From assembly GCA_900554855.1 (NCBI GenBank), contig USIZ01000058.1, positions 1 to 7,572 of the forward strand: 7,572 bases of DNA. The letters run 5' to 3'. The notes beneath the pieces are model-generated. The model saw nothing but the letters and a program-made list of their open reading frames with translations, had not been told where the DNA came from and ran no database searches. Within the stretch, counting starts at the first letter, position 1; every line of letters begins with the position of its first letter. This document shows positions 1 to 5,976 of this stretch, piece by piece. This DNA is from an uncultured Eubacteriales bacterium (GTDB lineage Bacteria; Bacillota; Clostridia; Oscillospirales; Oscillospiraceae). The position numbers and the translations under genes are program-made.

Positions 1-691
1 GGGCGTTATCCGCAGACAAGTGCAGGAGGGGCATCAGGTCTACATTGTCTGCCCCGCCGTAGAGGAGAGCGAAACGGCGGGCGCGGCAGCGCTGAAAAAT
101 GTCACCGCCTATGCAAAACAGCTGCAAACAGAGGTATTCCCCGACCTGCGCATCAGCCTGGTACACGGCAAGCTCAGCGCCAAGGCAAAAGAGGCCGCCA
201 TGGCCGCCTTTTCCGCCGGAGAAGCCGATATTCTGGTCGCCACCACGGTGATCGAAGTGGGTGTGGACGTGCCCAACGCCACGCTGATGGTCATTGAAAA
301 CGCCGACCGCTTTGGTCTTTCTCAGCTCCACCAGCTCCGCGGTCGTGTGGGCCGCGGCAAGGCAAAATCCTACTGCGTACTGCTCTCTGCCAACCGCTCC
401 AGCGAGACCCGCCAGCGGCTGAAGGCGCTGTGCGCCACTAACGACGGCTTCAAGATCGCAGAAAAGGATCTGGAACTGCGCGGCCCCGGCGACTTCTTCG
501 GCTCCCGTCAGCACGGACTGCCCCAGCTTCAGGTGGCAGATCTGGCCGGGGACACCCGGGTGCTGGCCGAGGCGAAGGAGGCGGCAGAAGCTCTGCTGGC
601 CGATGATCCGGAGTTGAAAAAGTCGGAGAATCAGCCGGTACTGAATCACATTCGCACCCTGTTCGAGGAAAACCCGGACATTTTCAATTAA
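1..691 (+). CDS. recG: ATP-dependent DNA helicase RecG, C-terminal part (5' truncated by window)
   Basis: RecG is a superfamily 2 helicase that remodels stalled replication forks and branched DNA in the cytoplasm. The reading frame is open from base 2, so only the last 229 residues are here, out of about 680 in a usual RecG; the wedge domain and helicase motifs I-III lie upstream of the window. In the visible fragment I see helicase motif IV (ISLVHGKL, residues 51-58), motif V (ILVATTVIEVGVDVPNA, 77-93) and motif VI with the arginine finger (QLHQLRGRVGRG, 98-109). These are followed by the RecG-specific segment LELRGPGDFFGSRQHG (147-162), which belongs to the translocation (TRG) motif region and separates RecG from Mfd and PriA. 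The gene ends in TAA at 689-691. The next gene starts 35 bases later with no terminator between, which suggests read-through into it. Confidence 0.96.
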   Translation, partial: GVIRRQVQEGHQVYIVCPAVEESETAGAAALKNVTAYAKQLQTEVFPDLRISLVHGKLSAKAKEAAMAAFSAGEADILVATTVIEVGVDVPNATLMVIENADRFGLSQLHQLRGRVGRGKAKSYCVLLSANRSSETRQRLKALCATNDGFKIAEKDLELRGPGDFFGSRQHGLPQLQVADLAGDTRVLAEAKEAAEALLADDPELKKSENQPVLNHIRTLFEENPDIFN

Positions 692-712
692 GCGACACTG
701 CAACTATATATG

Positions 713-718
713 AAGGAG
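713..718 (+). promoter_or_regulatory. Ribosome binding site of the C_GCAxxG_C_C gene
   Basis: AAGGAG sits 8 bases before the ATG at 727 and fixes that start. I see no convincing promoter between recG and this gene. The TATATA at 705-710 lies too close to the ribosome binding site and has no -35 partner, so transcription from upstream is more likely. Confidence 0.75.
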
Positions 719-726
719 AATGCACT

Positions 727-1122
727 ATGGAAAACAAATACCTTGACCGTGCCAAAGCCCTGCGAGAGGATCCCAATGTCCACTATAACTGCGCCCAGGC
801 CGTGACCGCCACCTTTGCCGAGGAGTGCAGCCTGACCCGGGAGCAGGCGATTAAGCTGGGGGCTCACTTCGGCAGCGGCATGAAAATGGCCGCCACCTGC
901 GGCGCGATCACCGGCGCGCTGATGGTCATTGGCCTGCTGGGCGGCGGGGACGAGGAATATCGTGCCTTTATGACCGCCATGAAGCAGAATCACGAGGGCA
1001 TGACCAACTGCGGTGATCTGCTGAAAAAGAACGCCGAGCTGGGCGGAGCAAAAAAGCCTCACTGCGACGGCATGGTCTATGAGGCCGTTGAAAACGTGGT
1101 CAAGGTGCTGAAGCTATGTTGA
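727..1122 (+). CDS. C_GCAxxG_C_C family redox-type protein
   Basis: A small soluble protein of 131 residues matching the cysteine-rich C_GCAxxG_C_C family (Pfam name; also called putative redox-active protein), which is common in anaerobic bacteria and has no firmly established reaction. The diagnostic pattern is visible: Cys22 in YNCAQAV, Cys58 in TCGAITGALMVIGL (54-70), then the two later cysteines Cys95 and Cys113. Cys34 and the terminal Cys131 are extra. The stretch from 58 to 74 is hydrophobic and glycine-rich, but I read it as a buried helix rather than a membrane span, because such a helix is part of the family pattern. There is no signal peptide. The start is supported by AAGGAG 8 bases upstream. 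It follows recG closely and is followed by two hairpins. Conserved cysteines suggest a thiol/disulfide or metal-binding role, but that is inference. Confidence 0.85.
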   Translation: MENKYLDRAKALREDPNVHYNCAQAVTATFAEECSLTREQAIKLGAHFGSGMKMAATCGAITGALMVIGLLGGGDEEYRAFMTAMKQNHEGMTNCGDLLKKNAELGGAKKPHCDGMVYEAVENVVKVLKLC

Positions 1123-1154
1123 CGCTCACAGGAATGCGGGCACTTCTGTGAGTG
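1123..1154 (+). other. Hairpin directly after the C_GCAxxG_C_C stop codon
   Basis: CTCACAG (1125-1131) pairs with CTGTGAG (1146-1152) around a 14-base loop, and the stem can be extended by a G-T and a C-G pair to 9 pairs. No T-run follows, so it is a poor terminator by itself. It may protect the 3' end of the message or be chance. Confidence 0.3.
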
Positions 1155-1178
1155 CGCGACAAATTTCCCAACACGCTC

Positions 1179-1219
1179 AAGCGGGCAGTTCAGTGGATGA
1201 ACTGCCCGCTTCTCTTTTG
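1179..1219 (+). terminator. Rho-independent terminator between convergent genes
   Basis: AAGCGGGCAGTTCA (1179-1192) and TGAACTGCCCGCTT (1198-1211) form a perfect 14-pair stem with a 5-base loop. On the plus strand it is followed by CTCTTTTGT, a short T-rich tail, so it should end the recG/C_GCAxxG transcript. It also begins 15 bases past the stop codon of the minus-strand amidohydrolase. On that strand the bases after the stem (GAGCGTGTTGGG) are not T-rich, so termination there would be weaker. Confidence 0.85.
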
Positions 1220-1226
1220 TCGTTTG

Positions 1227-2312
1227 TCAAATGAGCGCAGTAAACGCCGCGACCGCCGATGGGATGATCGCATCATTGAACTGATAGTCCGGCGTGTGGA
1301 GCCCCGGCCACTGCTCCCCCGCCCCGACACCGAAGAAGGCACCGGGGATCTTTTTCAGGTACCAGCCAAAATCCTCGCTCCACCGCATGGGCTCCGCCAG
1401 CTCCTGCTGGGGCAGTCCCGCCTTGGTCCAGCGCGCCCGGGCATTGGCCAGCACGGCGCTGTCGCTGACGGTATCCGGAAAGGCATCCCGGAGCTCAAAG
1501 CGCACCTGCATCTGCTCCGCCGCACACTCCCGCTCCAACCGCGCACGCAGAAGGGACTCAAACCGTTCCAGTGCCTCCAGACTGGTGGAGCGCAGGGTCA
1601 GGCACAGCCTTCCGCTCCCGGCGGACACTCCGAAATTCTCCGCGCCCACCTCCAGCGCTACCACGGTAGACATGAGCAGGCCGTCAAACTCCGGCCCTGC
1701 CGCCTCCTGCCGCAGCTCCGGCAGGGACAACACCGCCCGGCTCAGCAGCTCGGCAGGATTTCTGCCCTGTTCCGGATAGGCGGCATGGGACTGGCTGCCC
1801 GTCACCTCGGCGATAAAGCCTCTGGATGCGCAGGCAAAGGTGCCCGGTCTGCTGAGGATCATCCCCGCCGGGAAACCGGGCAGGTTGTGCAGCCCATAGA
1901 TGCGGTCAATATGCAGGCTCTCCAGCGCCAGATCCCGCAGGGGCTTGGCTCCCTCACCGGTCTCCTCGCTGTTCTGAAAGAGCAGGATCACGTTTTTCTC
2001 CGGCTTATGCGCTTCCAACCAGAGCGCCACCCCCGCCAGAACAGCGCTGTGTCCGTCGTGGCCGCAGCCGTGATACGGGCCGCTTTCCCCTGGGATGGCG
2101 TCCAGATCCGCCCGGAAGGCCACCGTCTCTTCCTCTGGCTTTCCGCGATAAAGGCAGATCATTCGATTGTCATAACGCTGTATTTCCAGTGTAGTATGGG
2201 CACGCAGAAACTGCTCCAGCAGTGCCGCCGAGTCCGCCTCCTGCCCGGAGAGCCGGGGAGTCTCATGGAGCTTTGCGCGCAGAGCCTTGATCTCTTCCAA
2301 CACATCAGTCAC
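1227..2312 (-). CDS. M20D-family amidohydrolase (N-acyl amino acid deacylase type)
   Basis: A 361-residue zinc/manganese-dependent amidohydrolase of peptidase family M20, subfamily D, which cleaves N-acyl groups from amino acids or related amides in the cytoplasm. Visible motifs are RADLDAIP (68-74), HGCGHDGH (81-88, metal ligands Cys83 and His85), the Glu-Glu pair in QNSEETGEG (113-121, general base and ligand), GLHNLPG (140-146, His142), the dimerisation-domain motif SHAAYPEQGRNP (175-186), SEDF (312-315) and LHTPDYQFND (338-347, ligand His339). All expected ligands are present, so it should be active. It is shorter than the common 380-400 residues; the loop between RADLDAIP and HGCGHDGH is only a few residues long. 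The start is a GTG with a weak purine-rich ribosome binding site (AGAGAAAAG), and no better in-frame start is visible. It is divergent from the O-acetylhomoserine sulfhydrylase. The exact substrate cannot be read from the sequence. Confidence 0.92.
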   Translation of the reverse strand: MTDVLEEIKALRAKLHETPRLSGQEADSAALLEQFLRAHTTLEIQRYDNRMICLYRGKPEEETVAFRADLDAIPGESGPYHGCGHDGHSAVLAGVALWLEAHKPEKNVILLFQNSEETGEGAKPLRDLALESLHIDRIYGLHNLPGFPAGMILSRPGTFACASRGFIAEVTGSQSHAAYPEQGRNPAELLSRAVLSLPELRQEAAGPEFDGLLMSTVVALEVGAENFGVSAGSGRLCLTLRSTSLEALERFESLLRARLERECAAEQMQVRFELRDAFPDTVSDSAVLANARARWTKAGLPQQELAEPMRWSEDFGWYLKKIPGAFFGVGAGEQWPGLHTPDYQFNDAIIPSAVAAFTALI

Positions 2313-2336
2313 CTTTTCTCTGTAACAATTTAAATT

Positions 2337-2345
2337 ATTGTAGCA
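2337..2345 (-). promoter_or_regulatory. Extended -10 promoter of the amidohydrolase gene
   Basis: Read on the minus strand, 2345 to 2337 gives TGC-TACAAT, an extended -10 box, 24 bases before the GTG start at 2312. The sequence 17 bases further upstream (TATTCC) is a poor -35, as is often tolerated with an extended -10. The leader would be only about 18 bases. Confidence 0.45.
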
Positions 2346-2382
2346 TTTTTTTGGATTTAGGAATAGTCCTCCCTGAAATTTA

Positions 2383-2391
2383 TGTTATAAT
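2383..2391 (+). promoter_or_regulatory. Extended -10 promoter of the sulfhydrylase gene
   Basis: TGT-TATAAT matches the extended -10 consensus exactly; the longer form TATGTTATAATA (2381-2392) fits the Gram-positive TRTGn version. No good -35 lies 16-18 bases upstream (ATAGTC at 2363-2368). The leader to the ATG at 2451 is about 50 bases, too short for a SAM-type riboswitch, so control of this gene, if any, is likely by a DNA-binding protein. Confidence 0.65.
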
Positions 2392-2404
2392 AACCCTATT
2401 GATC
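2389..2404 (+). repeat. Leader element AATAACCC-TATTGATC, copy 1
   Basis: AATAACCC followed by TATTGATC, overlapping the end of the -10 box. A near-identical copy, with one extra C and one G-to-A change, lies at 3843-3859 in front of the next gene. Within it AATA and TATT form a small inverted repeat around ACCC. It may be an operator; this is inferred only from the repeat. Confidence 0.4.
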
Positions 2405-2450
2405 CCGGGTTTAGCGGATTTTAATTTCAAAATACAAGGAGTGTATTCCC

Positions 2451-3737
2451 ATGAGCCAGAACTGGAAACAGGAGACGAACTGCATTCAGGCCGGTTACGC
2501 CCCCAAGAACGGCGAACCCCGCATGATCCCCATTGTTCAGAGCACCACATTTAAATATGATTCCTCCGCCCGCATGGGTGCGCTGTTCGATCTGGAGGAG
2601 AGCGGCTACTTCTATACCCGCCTTGCCAACCCCACCAATGACGCGGTGGCCGCCAAGATCGCCGCGCTGGAGGGCGGCACCGCCGCCATTCTGACTTCCT
2701 CCGGTCAGGCTGCAAACTTCTTTGCCGCCTTCAACCTCTGCTCCGCCGGAGATCACATTATCTCCTCTTCCACGGTCTACGGCGGCACCTTCAACCTCTT
2801 CTCCGTCACCATGAAGCGCATGGGCATTGAGTGCACCTTTGTGGATCCCGACTGCTCCGATGAGGAGCTGGAGGCCGCCTTCCGCCCCAACACCAAGATG
2901 GTGTTCGGTGAGAGCATCGCCAACCCCGCCCTGATCGTGCTGGATATCGAGCGCTTCGCCAAAGCCGCCCACGCCCACGGCGTACCGCTGATCATCGACA
3001 ACACCTTCCCCACCCCCATCAACTGCCAGCCCATCAAGTGGGGTGCGGACATTGTGACCCACTCCACCACCAAGTACATGGACGGCCACGACGCCACTGT
3101 GGGCGGTGTCATTGTGGACAGCGGCAAGTTCGACTGGATGGCCCACGCCGACAAATTTCCCGGCCTTACCACCCCGGACGAGAGTTACCACGGCATCACC
3201 TACGCTGAAAAGTTCGGTCAGGCCGGAGCCTTTATCACCAAGTGTACCGCTCAGCTCATGCGTGACCTGGGCTCCATCCCTTCCCCCATGAACAGCTACA
3301 TTCTGAATCTGGGCCTGGAATCCCTCCATGTCCGTATGCCCCGCCACTGCGAAAACGCCCTGAAGGCCGCCCAGTTCCTCGCAAATCATGAGAAGGTCGC
3401 CTGGGTGGACTACGCCGGACTGCCCGGAAACAAATACTATGAGCGGGCCAAAAAGTATATGCCAAACGGCACCTGCGGCGTCATCTCCTTCGGTGTCAAG
3501 GGTGGCCGCGCCGCAGCGGAGCAGTTCATGGCCGGGCTGAAGCTGGCCATGATCGCCACTCATGTGGCTGACGCTCACACCTGTGTGCTCCACCCCGCCT
3601 CCTCCACTCACCGCCAGATGACTGACGAGGAACTGCTCGCCGCCGGCGTCCAGCCGGATATGATCCGCCTGAGTGTGGGCATTGAGAACGCCGACGACAT
3701 CATCGCCGATCTGGCGCAGGCGCTGGAGCTGATCTGA
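2451..3737 (+). CDS. metY: O-acetylhomoserine sulfhydrylase (O-acetylhomoserine aminocarboxypropyltransferase)
   Basis: A 428-residue PLP-dependent enzyme of the Cys/Met metabolism family (fold type I). By family it combines O-acetylhomoserine with sulfide, or methanethiol, to give homocysteine (or methionine) and acetate. The length agrees with O-acetylhomoserine sulfhydrylases (about 425-430), which are longer than cystathionine gamma-synthases (about 380). Visible motifs are QSTTF (30-34), YTRLANPT (55-62, with the arginine that binds the PLP phosphate of the neighbouring subunit), the SSGQAA phosphate loop (83-88), Tyr110 stacking on PLP, Asp183 in IIDNTF holding the pyridine nitrogen, and Lys208 in HSTTKYMDGH forming the Schiff base. 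The C-terminal domain carries HPASSTHRQM and RLSVGIE, typical of the family. The start is supported by AAGGAG at 2436-2441, 9 bases before the ATG. No terminator is visible after the stop. Assignment to O-acetyl rather than O-succinyl homoserine rests on length and overall similarity. Confidence 0.93.
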   Translation: MSQNWKQETNCIQAGYAPKNGEPRMIPIVQSTTFKYDSSARMGALFDLEESGYFYTRLANPTNDAVAAKIAALEGGTAAILTSSGQAANFFAAFNLCSAGDHIISSSTVYGGTFNLFSVTMKRMGIECTFVDPDCSDEELEAAFRPNTKMVFGESIANPALIVLDIERFAKAAHAHGVPLIIDNTFPTPINCQPIKWGADIVTHSTTKYMDGHDATVGGVIVDSGKFDWMAHADKFPGLTTPDESYHGITYAEKFGQAGAFITKCTAQLMRDLGSIPSPMNSYILNLGLESLHVRMPRHCENALKAAQFLANHEKVAWVDYAGLPGNKYYERAKKYMPNGTCGVISFGVKGGRAAAEQFMAGLKLAMIATHVADAHTCVLHPASSTHRQMTDEELLAAGVQPDMIRLSVGIENADDIIADLAQALELI

Positions 3738-3794
3738 TCCGACGAAGAGCGACCGTTTCAGCAGGAATTGTGCCCAAATCACGCCATATTTCCC

Positions 3795-3822
3795 TTGCCA
3801 ACTCTGGGCAGTATGCTATAAT
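3795..3822 (+). promoter_or_regulatory. Sigma-A type promoter of the ene-reductase gene
   Basis: TTGCCA (3795-3800, 5 of 6 to consensus), a 16-base spacer, and TATAAT (3817-3822) preceded by TGC, giving an extended -10. This is the best promoter in the window and suggests the ene-reductase is transcribed on its own, with a leader of about 47 bases. Confidence 0.8.
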
Positions 3823-3842
3823 AGGATTGAGTTTCGAGGAAA

Positions 3843-3859
3843 AATAACCCCTATTAATC
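3843..3859 (+). repeat. Leader element AATAACCCC-TATTAATC, copy 2
   Basis: AATAACCCC followed by TATTAATC, about 20 bases downstream of the -10 box and 16 bases before the ATG. It matches the element at 2389-2404 apart from one inserted C and one substitution. Position relative to the promoter differs between the two copies, which argues against both being the same kind of operator, though either could act by roadblock or by steric hindrance. Confidence 0.4.
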
Positions 3860-3863
3860 GTAT

Positions 3864-3872
3864 GAGGTGAGG
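3864..3872 (+). promoter_or_regulatory. Ribosome binding site that decides the ene-reductase start
   Basis: GAGGTGAGG is a strong match to the anti-Shine-Dalgarno sequence. It overlaps an in-frame GTG at 3867, so that codon cannot be the start; the ATG at 3876, 3 bases after this run (5 after GGTGA), is the proper one. Confidence 0.8.
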
Positions 3873-3875
3873 AAA

Positions 3876-5828
3876 ATGAATCAGCAATTCTCCCATGTTC
3901 TGTCCCCAATTCGCGTCAACGGCACGCTGTTTAAAAACCGCATCATCGTGGCGCCCATCACCCCCCACTCCTCCAGCAATGGCGAGCTCTATCCCAACGA
4001 GGACGCCATGACCTATTTTGAGAACCGGGCCAAGACCGGTGCGGCGGTGGTCTACTGCGGCGGCACCAAGGCCATCGACGTGATGGATGACGGCGAGCAC
4101 TGCACCTGGGACACGGTGGCCTTCAACCACAAGAACCGCCTATCCCTGCTGGCCGCCCGCATCCACGCCCACGGCGCAAAGGCCGGCATGGAGGTCATGG
4201 GCCTTCTGCCCTGCACCTGGCGCCCCGGCCCCCCGCTGGGCTGTTCTGACGGTAACCGCATGATGCAGTCCCCTCCCATCACCCAGGAGATCACCGTGGA
4301 GGAGATGGAGCGCTATAAGCAGGCCACTGCCGAAATGTGCGGCAACCTGCTGGAGTGCGGCTTTGACTCCCTGCTCTTCCATTTCGGCCACTCCATCCCC
4401 GTGGCCCAGTTCCTGAGCCCGCTGACCAACCGCCGCACCGACGAGTATGGCGGCTCCACCGAGAACCGCTGCCGCTATCTGGTGGAGATCCTCGACGCCT
4501 GCCGCGCTGCCACTAAGGGCCGCATGACCTTTGAAGTGCGTATGTCCGCCACCGAATTCGCCGAAGGCGGCATCGACGTGGAGGAAGGCATCCGCATCGC
4601 CTCCATCTTCCAGGAGCACTGCGACATCATCCAGGCCTCCTGCGGCATGATCACCGAGAAGTACATGACCTGGACTCACCCATGTCAGCATATGGGCTAC
4701 CACCCCAACCTGTGGCTGGCCGAGGCTTTCAAAAAGTCCGGCAAGATCCACAAGCCCGTCACCGCCGTGGGCGGTCTGGAGAGCCTTGAGGCCGCCGAGG
4801 AGGCCATTGCCGCCGGCAAGTGCGATTTCTTCGCCGTCTGCCGCCAGCTCATCGCCGACCCGGACATGATCCACAAGGCCGTCGACGGCCATGCCGACGA
4901 TGTGGTGCCCTGCATCAAGTGCATGCGCTGCCATGACTCCGACTGCTATGCCCATCTGTTCCGCTGCGCCGTCAACCCGCTGATCGGCTATGAGACCTGC
5001 GCCGAGCAGATGTTCCCCGCCGCCCCCGCCAAGCAGAAGCGCGTTGCCGTCATCGGCGGCGGCCCTGCCGGTATGAAGGCCGCTATCACCGCCTTTGACC
5101 GCGGCCATCAGGTCACCCTGTTTGAAAAGGCCGACCATCTGGGCGGCGCTCTGGAATTCTCCAAGTTTGTCCCCTTCAAGTATGCCCTGTGCTCCTACAA
5201 GGACTACCTGATTGCACAGGTGGGCAAGCGCGCCATCGATGTGAAGCTGAATATCGAGGCTGCCCCCTCCATGCTGAACGGGAAGTTCGACGCCGTGCTC
5301 ATCGCCGTGGGCGCGGAGCCGCTGATGCTCCCTCTGCCCGGCTTCAACACCGAAAACGGTATCGTCGCCACCGACGCCTATGGCCATGAGGATACGCTGG
5401 GCCAGCGCGTCGTCGTGATCGGCGGCGGCCAGGTGGGCTGCGAGACTGCCCTCCATCTGGCGGACAAGGGCATCGATGTCTCCATTATTGAGATGCAGGA
5501 TTCCCTCTGCCCCGAGGCCTCCAAGACCTGCGCCGACGAAATTCGCATCCTGCTGGAGGAGAACAGCCACTTCACCGCCATTCTGGGTGCCAAGTGCAAG
5601 TGCGTGGAGAAGAACGCCGTCACCTACACCGATGCCGAGGGTGCAGAGCACACCGTGAAGTGCGACACCGTGATCCTCGCCGCCGGTATGCGTGCCAAGT
5701 CCGCGCTGGCGGACAGCTTCGCCACCGGGTGCGACGTGCCCGAATGGGCCGAGATCGGCGACTGCGTCCGCGCCCGCACCGTGGAAGAGGCCACCGCAGA
5801 GGCCTACAACGCCGCCATGGAGCTGTAA
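3876..5828 (+). CDS. NADH:flavin oxidoreductase / 2-enoate reductase-type Fe-S flavoenzyme
   Basis: A 650-residue soluble flavoenzyme of the family of 2-enoate reductase, 2,4-dienoyl-CoA reductase and BaiCD. NADH reduces FAD, electrons pass through a 4Fe-4S cluster to FMN, and FMN reduces an activated C=C bond. Domains in order: an Old Yellow Enzyme TIM barrel (about 1-340) with IRVNGTLFKNRI (12-23), SPLTNRRTDEYGGSTENR (181-198), EVRMS (220-224) and VGG...VCRQLIADPD (298-330); a cysteine cluster (346-364); a FAD-binding Rossmann fold with VIGGGPAG (392-399); and an NADH-binding fold with VIGGGQVG (514-521), ending with IGDCVRARTVEEATAEAYNAA. The cofactor sites are intact. The substrate-side motifs are not: HFGHSIP (169-175) stands where HxxHGYL is usual, and GMEVMG (104-109) where QLxHxG is expected. 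The Fe-S cysteines are also unusually spaced. It has its own promoter, and neighbours give no clue to the substrate, which I cannot assign. Confidence 0.92.
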   Translation: MNQQFSHVLSPIRVNGTLFKNRIIVAPITPHSSSNGELYPNEDAMTYFENRAKTGAAVVYCGGTKAIDVMDDGEHCTWDTVAFNHKNRLSLLAARIHAHGAKAGMEVMGLLPCTWRPGPPLGCSDGNRMMQSPPITQEITVEEMERYKQATAEMCGNLLECGFDSLLFHFGHSIPVAQFLSPLTNRRTDEYGGSTENRCRYLVEILDACRAATKGRMTFEVRMSATEFAEGGIDVEEGIRIASIFQEHCDIIQASCGMITEKYMTWTHPCQHMGYHPNLWLAEAFKKSGKIHKPVTAVGGLESLEAAEEAIAAGKCDFFAVCRQLIADPDMIHKAVDGHADDVVPCIKCMRCHDSDCYAHLFRCAVNPLIGYETCAEQMFPAAPAKQKRVAVIGGGPAGMKAAITAFDRGHQVTLFEKADHLGGALEFSKFVPFKYALCSYKDYLIAQVGKRAIDVKLNIEAAPSMLNGKFDAVLIAVGAEPLMLPLPGFNTENGIVATDAYGHEDTLGQRVVVIGGGQVGCETALHLADKGIDVSIIEMQDSLCPEASKTCADEIRILLEENSHFTAILGAKCKCVEKNAVTYTDAEGAEHTVKCDTVILAAGMRAKSALADSFATGCDVPEWAEIGDCVRARTVEEATAEAYNAAMEL

Positions 5829-5858
5829 GGCAGCTGAAAATCGAATCAACCGAAAAAA

Positions 5859-5890
5859 TGAGCCGGGCCGCACATGTGCGGCCCGGCTCA
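5859..5890 (-). terminator. Perfect GC-rich palindrome with a T-run on the minus-strand side
   Basis: GAGCCGGGCCGCACA (5860-5874) is followed directly by its exact reverse complement (5875-5889), and a flanking T-A pair extends it to 16 pairs. On the minus strand the stem is followed by ATTTTTTC (complement of 5852-5859), the form of a strong intrinsic terminator. On the plus strand, where both neighbouring genes lie, it is followed by AACCTGTCG with no T-run. It lies 31 bases past the ene-reductase stop and probably still marks the 3' end of that transcript. Confidence 0.7.
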
Positions 5891-5947
5891 ACCTGTCGAA
5901 AAAGTAAAATCCGCACGGTCTGTGTACAGGATGTTTTCCCCTGATGA

Positions 5948-5976
5948 TTGCTTTTTCTCACTTGCCGGTATATAAT
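5948..5976 (+). promoter_or_regulatory. Promoter of the purine nucleoside phosphorylase gene
   Basis: TTGCTT (5948-5953, 3 of 6), a 17-base spacer and a perfect TATAAT (5971-5976) within the AT-rich run TATATAATATATT. The leader would be about 40 bases. No purine riboswitch fits in this space and I see no recognisable PurR site. Confidence 0.6.

Noticed and set aside
1152..2333. A 393-codon plus-strand frame opposite the amidohydrolase gene
   Set aside because: The translation is arginine-, proline- and glutamine-rich without family resemblance, and begins inside a hairpin region. The minus-strand frame has all M20 metal-site motifs.
2392..2450. Possible SAM or other sulfur-responsive riboswitch before the sulfhydrylase gene
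   Set aside because: The leader is only about 50 bases and holds no stable stem or known riboswitch core.
2427..3782. A 451-codon open frame on the minus strand across the sulfhydrylase gene
   Set aside because: Same reason: compositionally biased, no motif and no proper ribosome binding site, while the plus-strand frame has the full PLP-enzyme motif set.
3771..3810. Inverted repeat TGCCCA...TGGGCA bracketing the -35 box of the ene-reductase promoter
   Set aside because: Only six pairs, with 28 bases between the arms and no extension. It could be operator half-sites, but this length is expected by chance.
3867..3875. Upstream GTG at 3867 as the start of the ene-reductase
   Set aside because: It lies within the GAGGTGAGG ribosome binding site, so it cannot be used with that site; the ATG at 3876 is correctly spaced.
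4140..5891. A 583-codon open frame on the minus strand across the ene-reductase gene
   Set aside because: Its translation is low-complexity, rich in G, A, V, H, L and D with no recognisable domain. It mirrors the codon usage of the real plus-strand gene, which has clear motifs throughout. It is a product of GC-rich codon bias.
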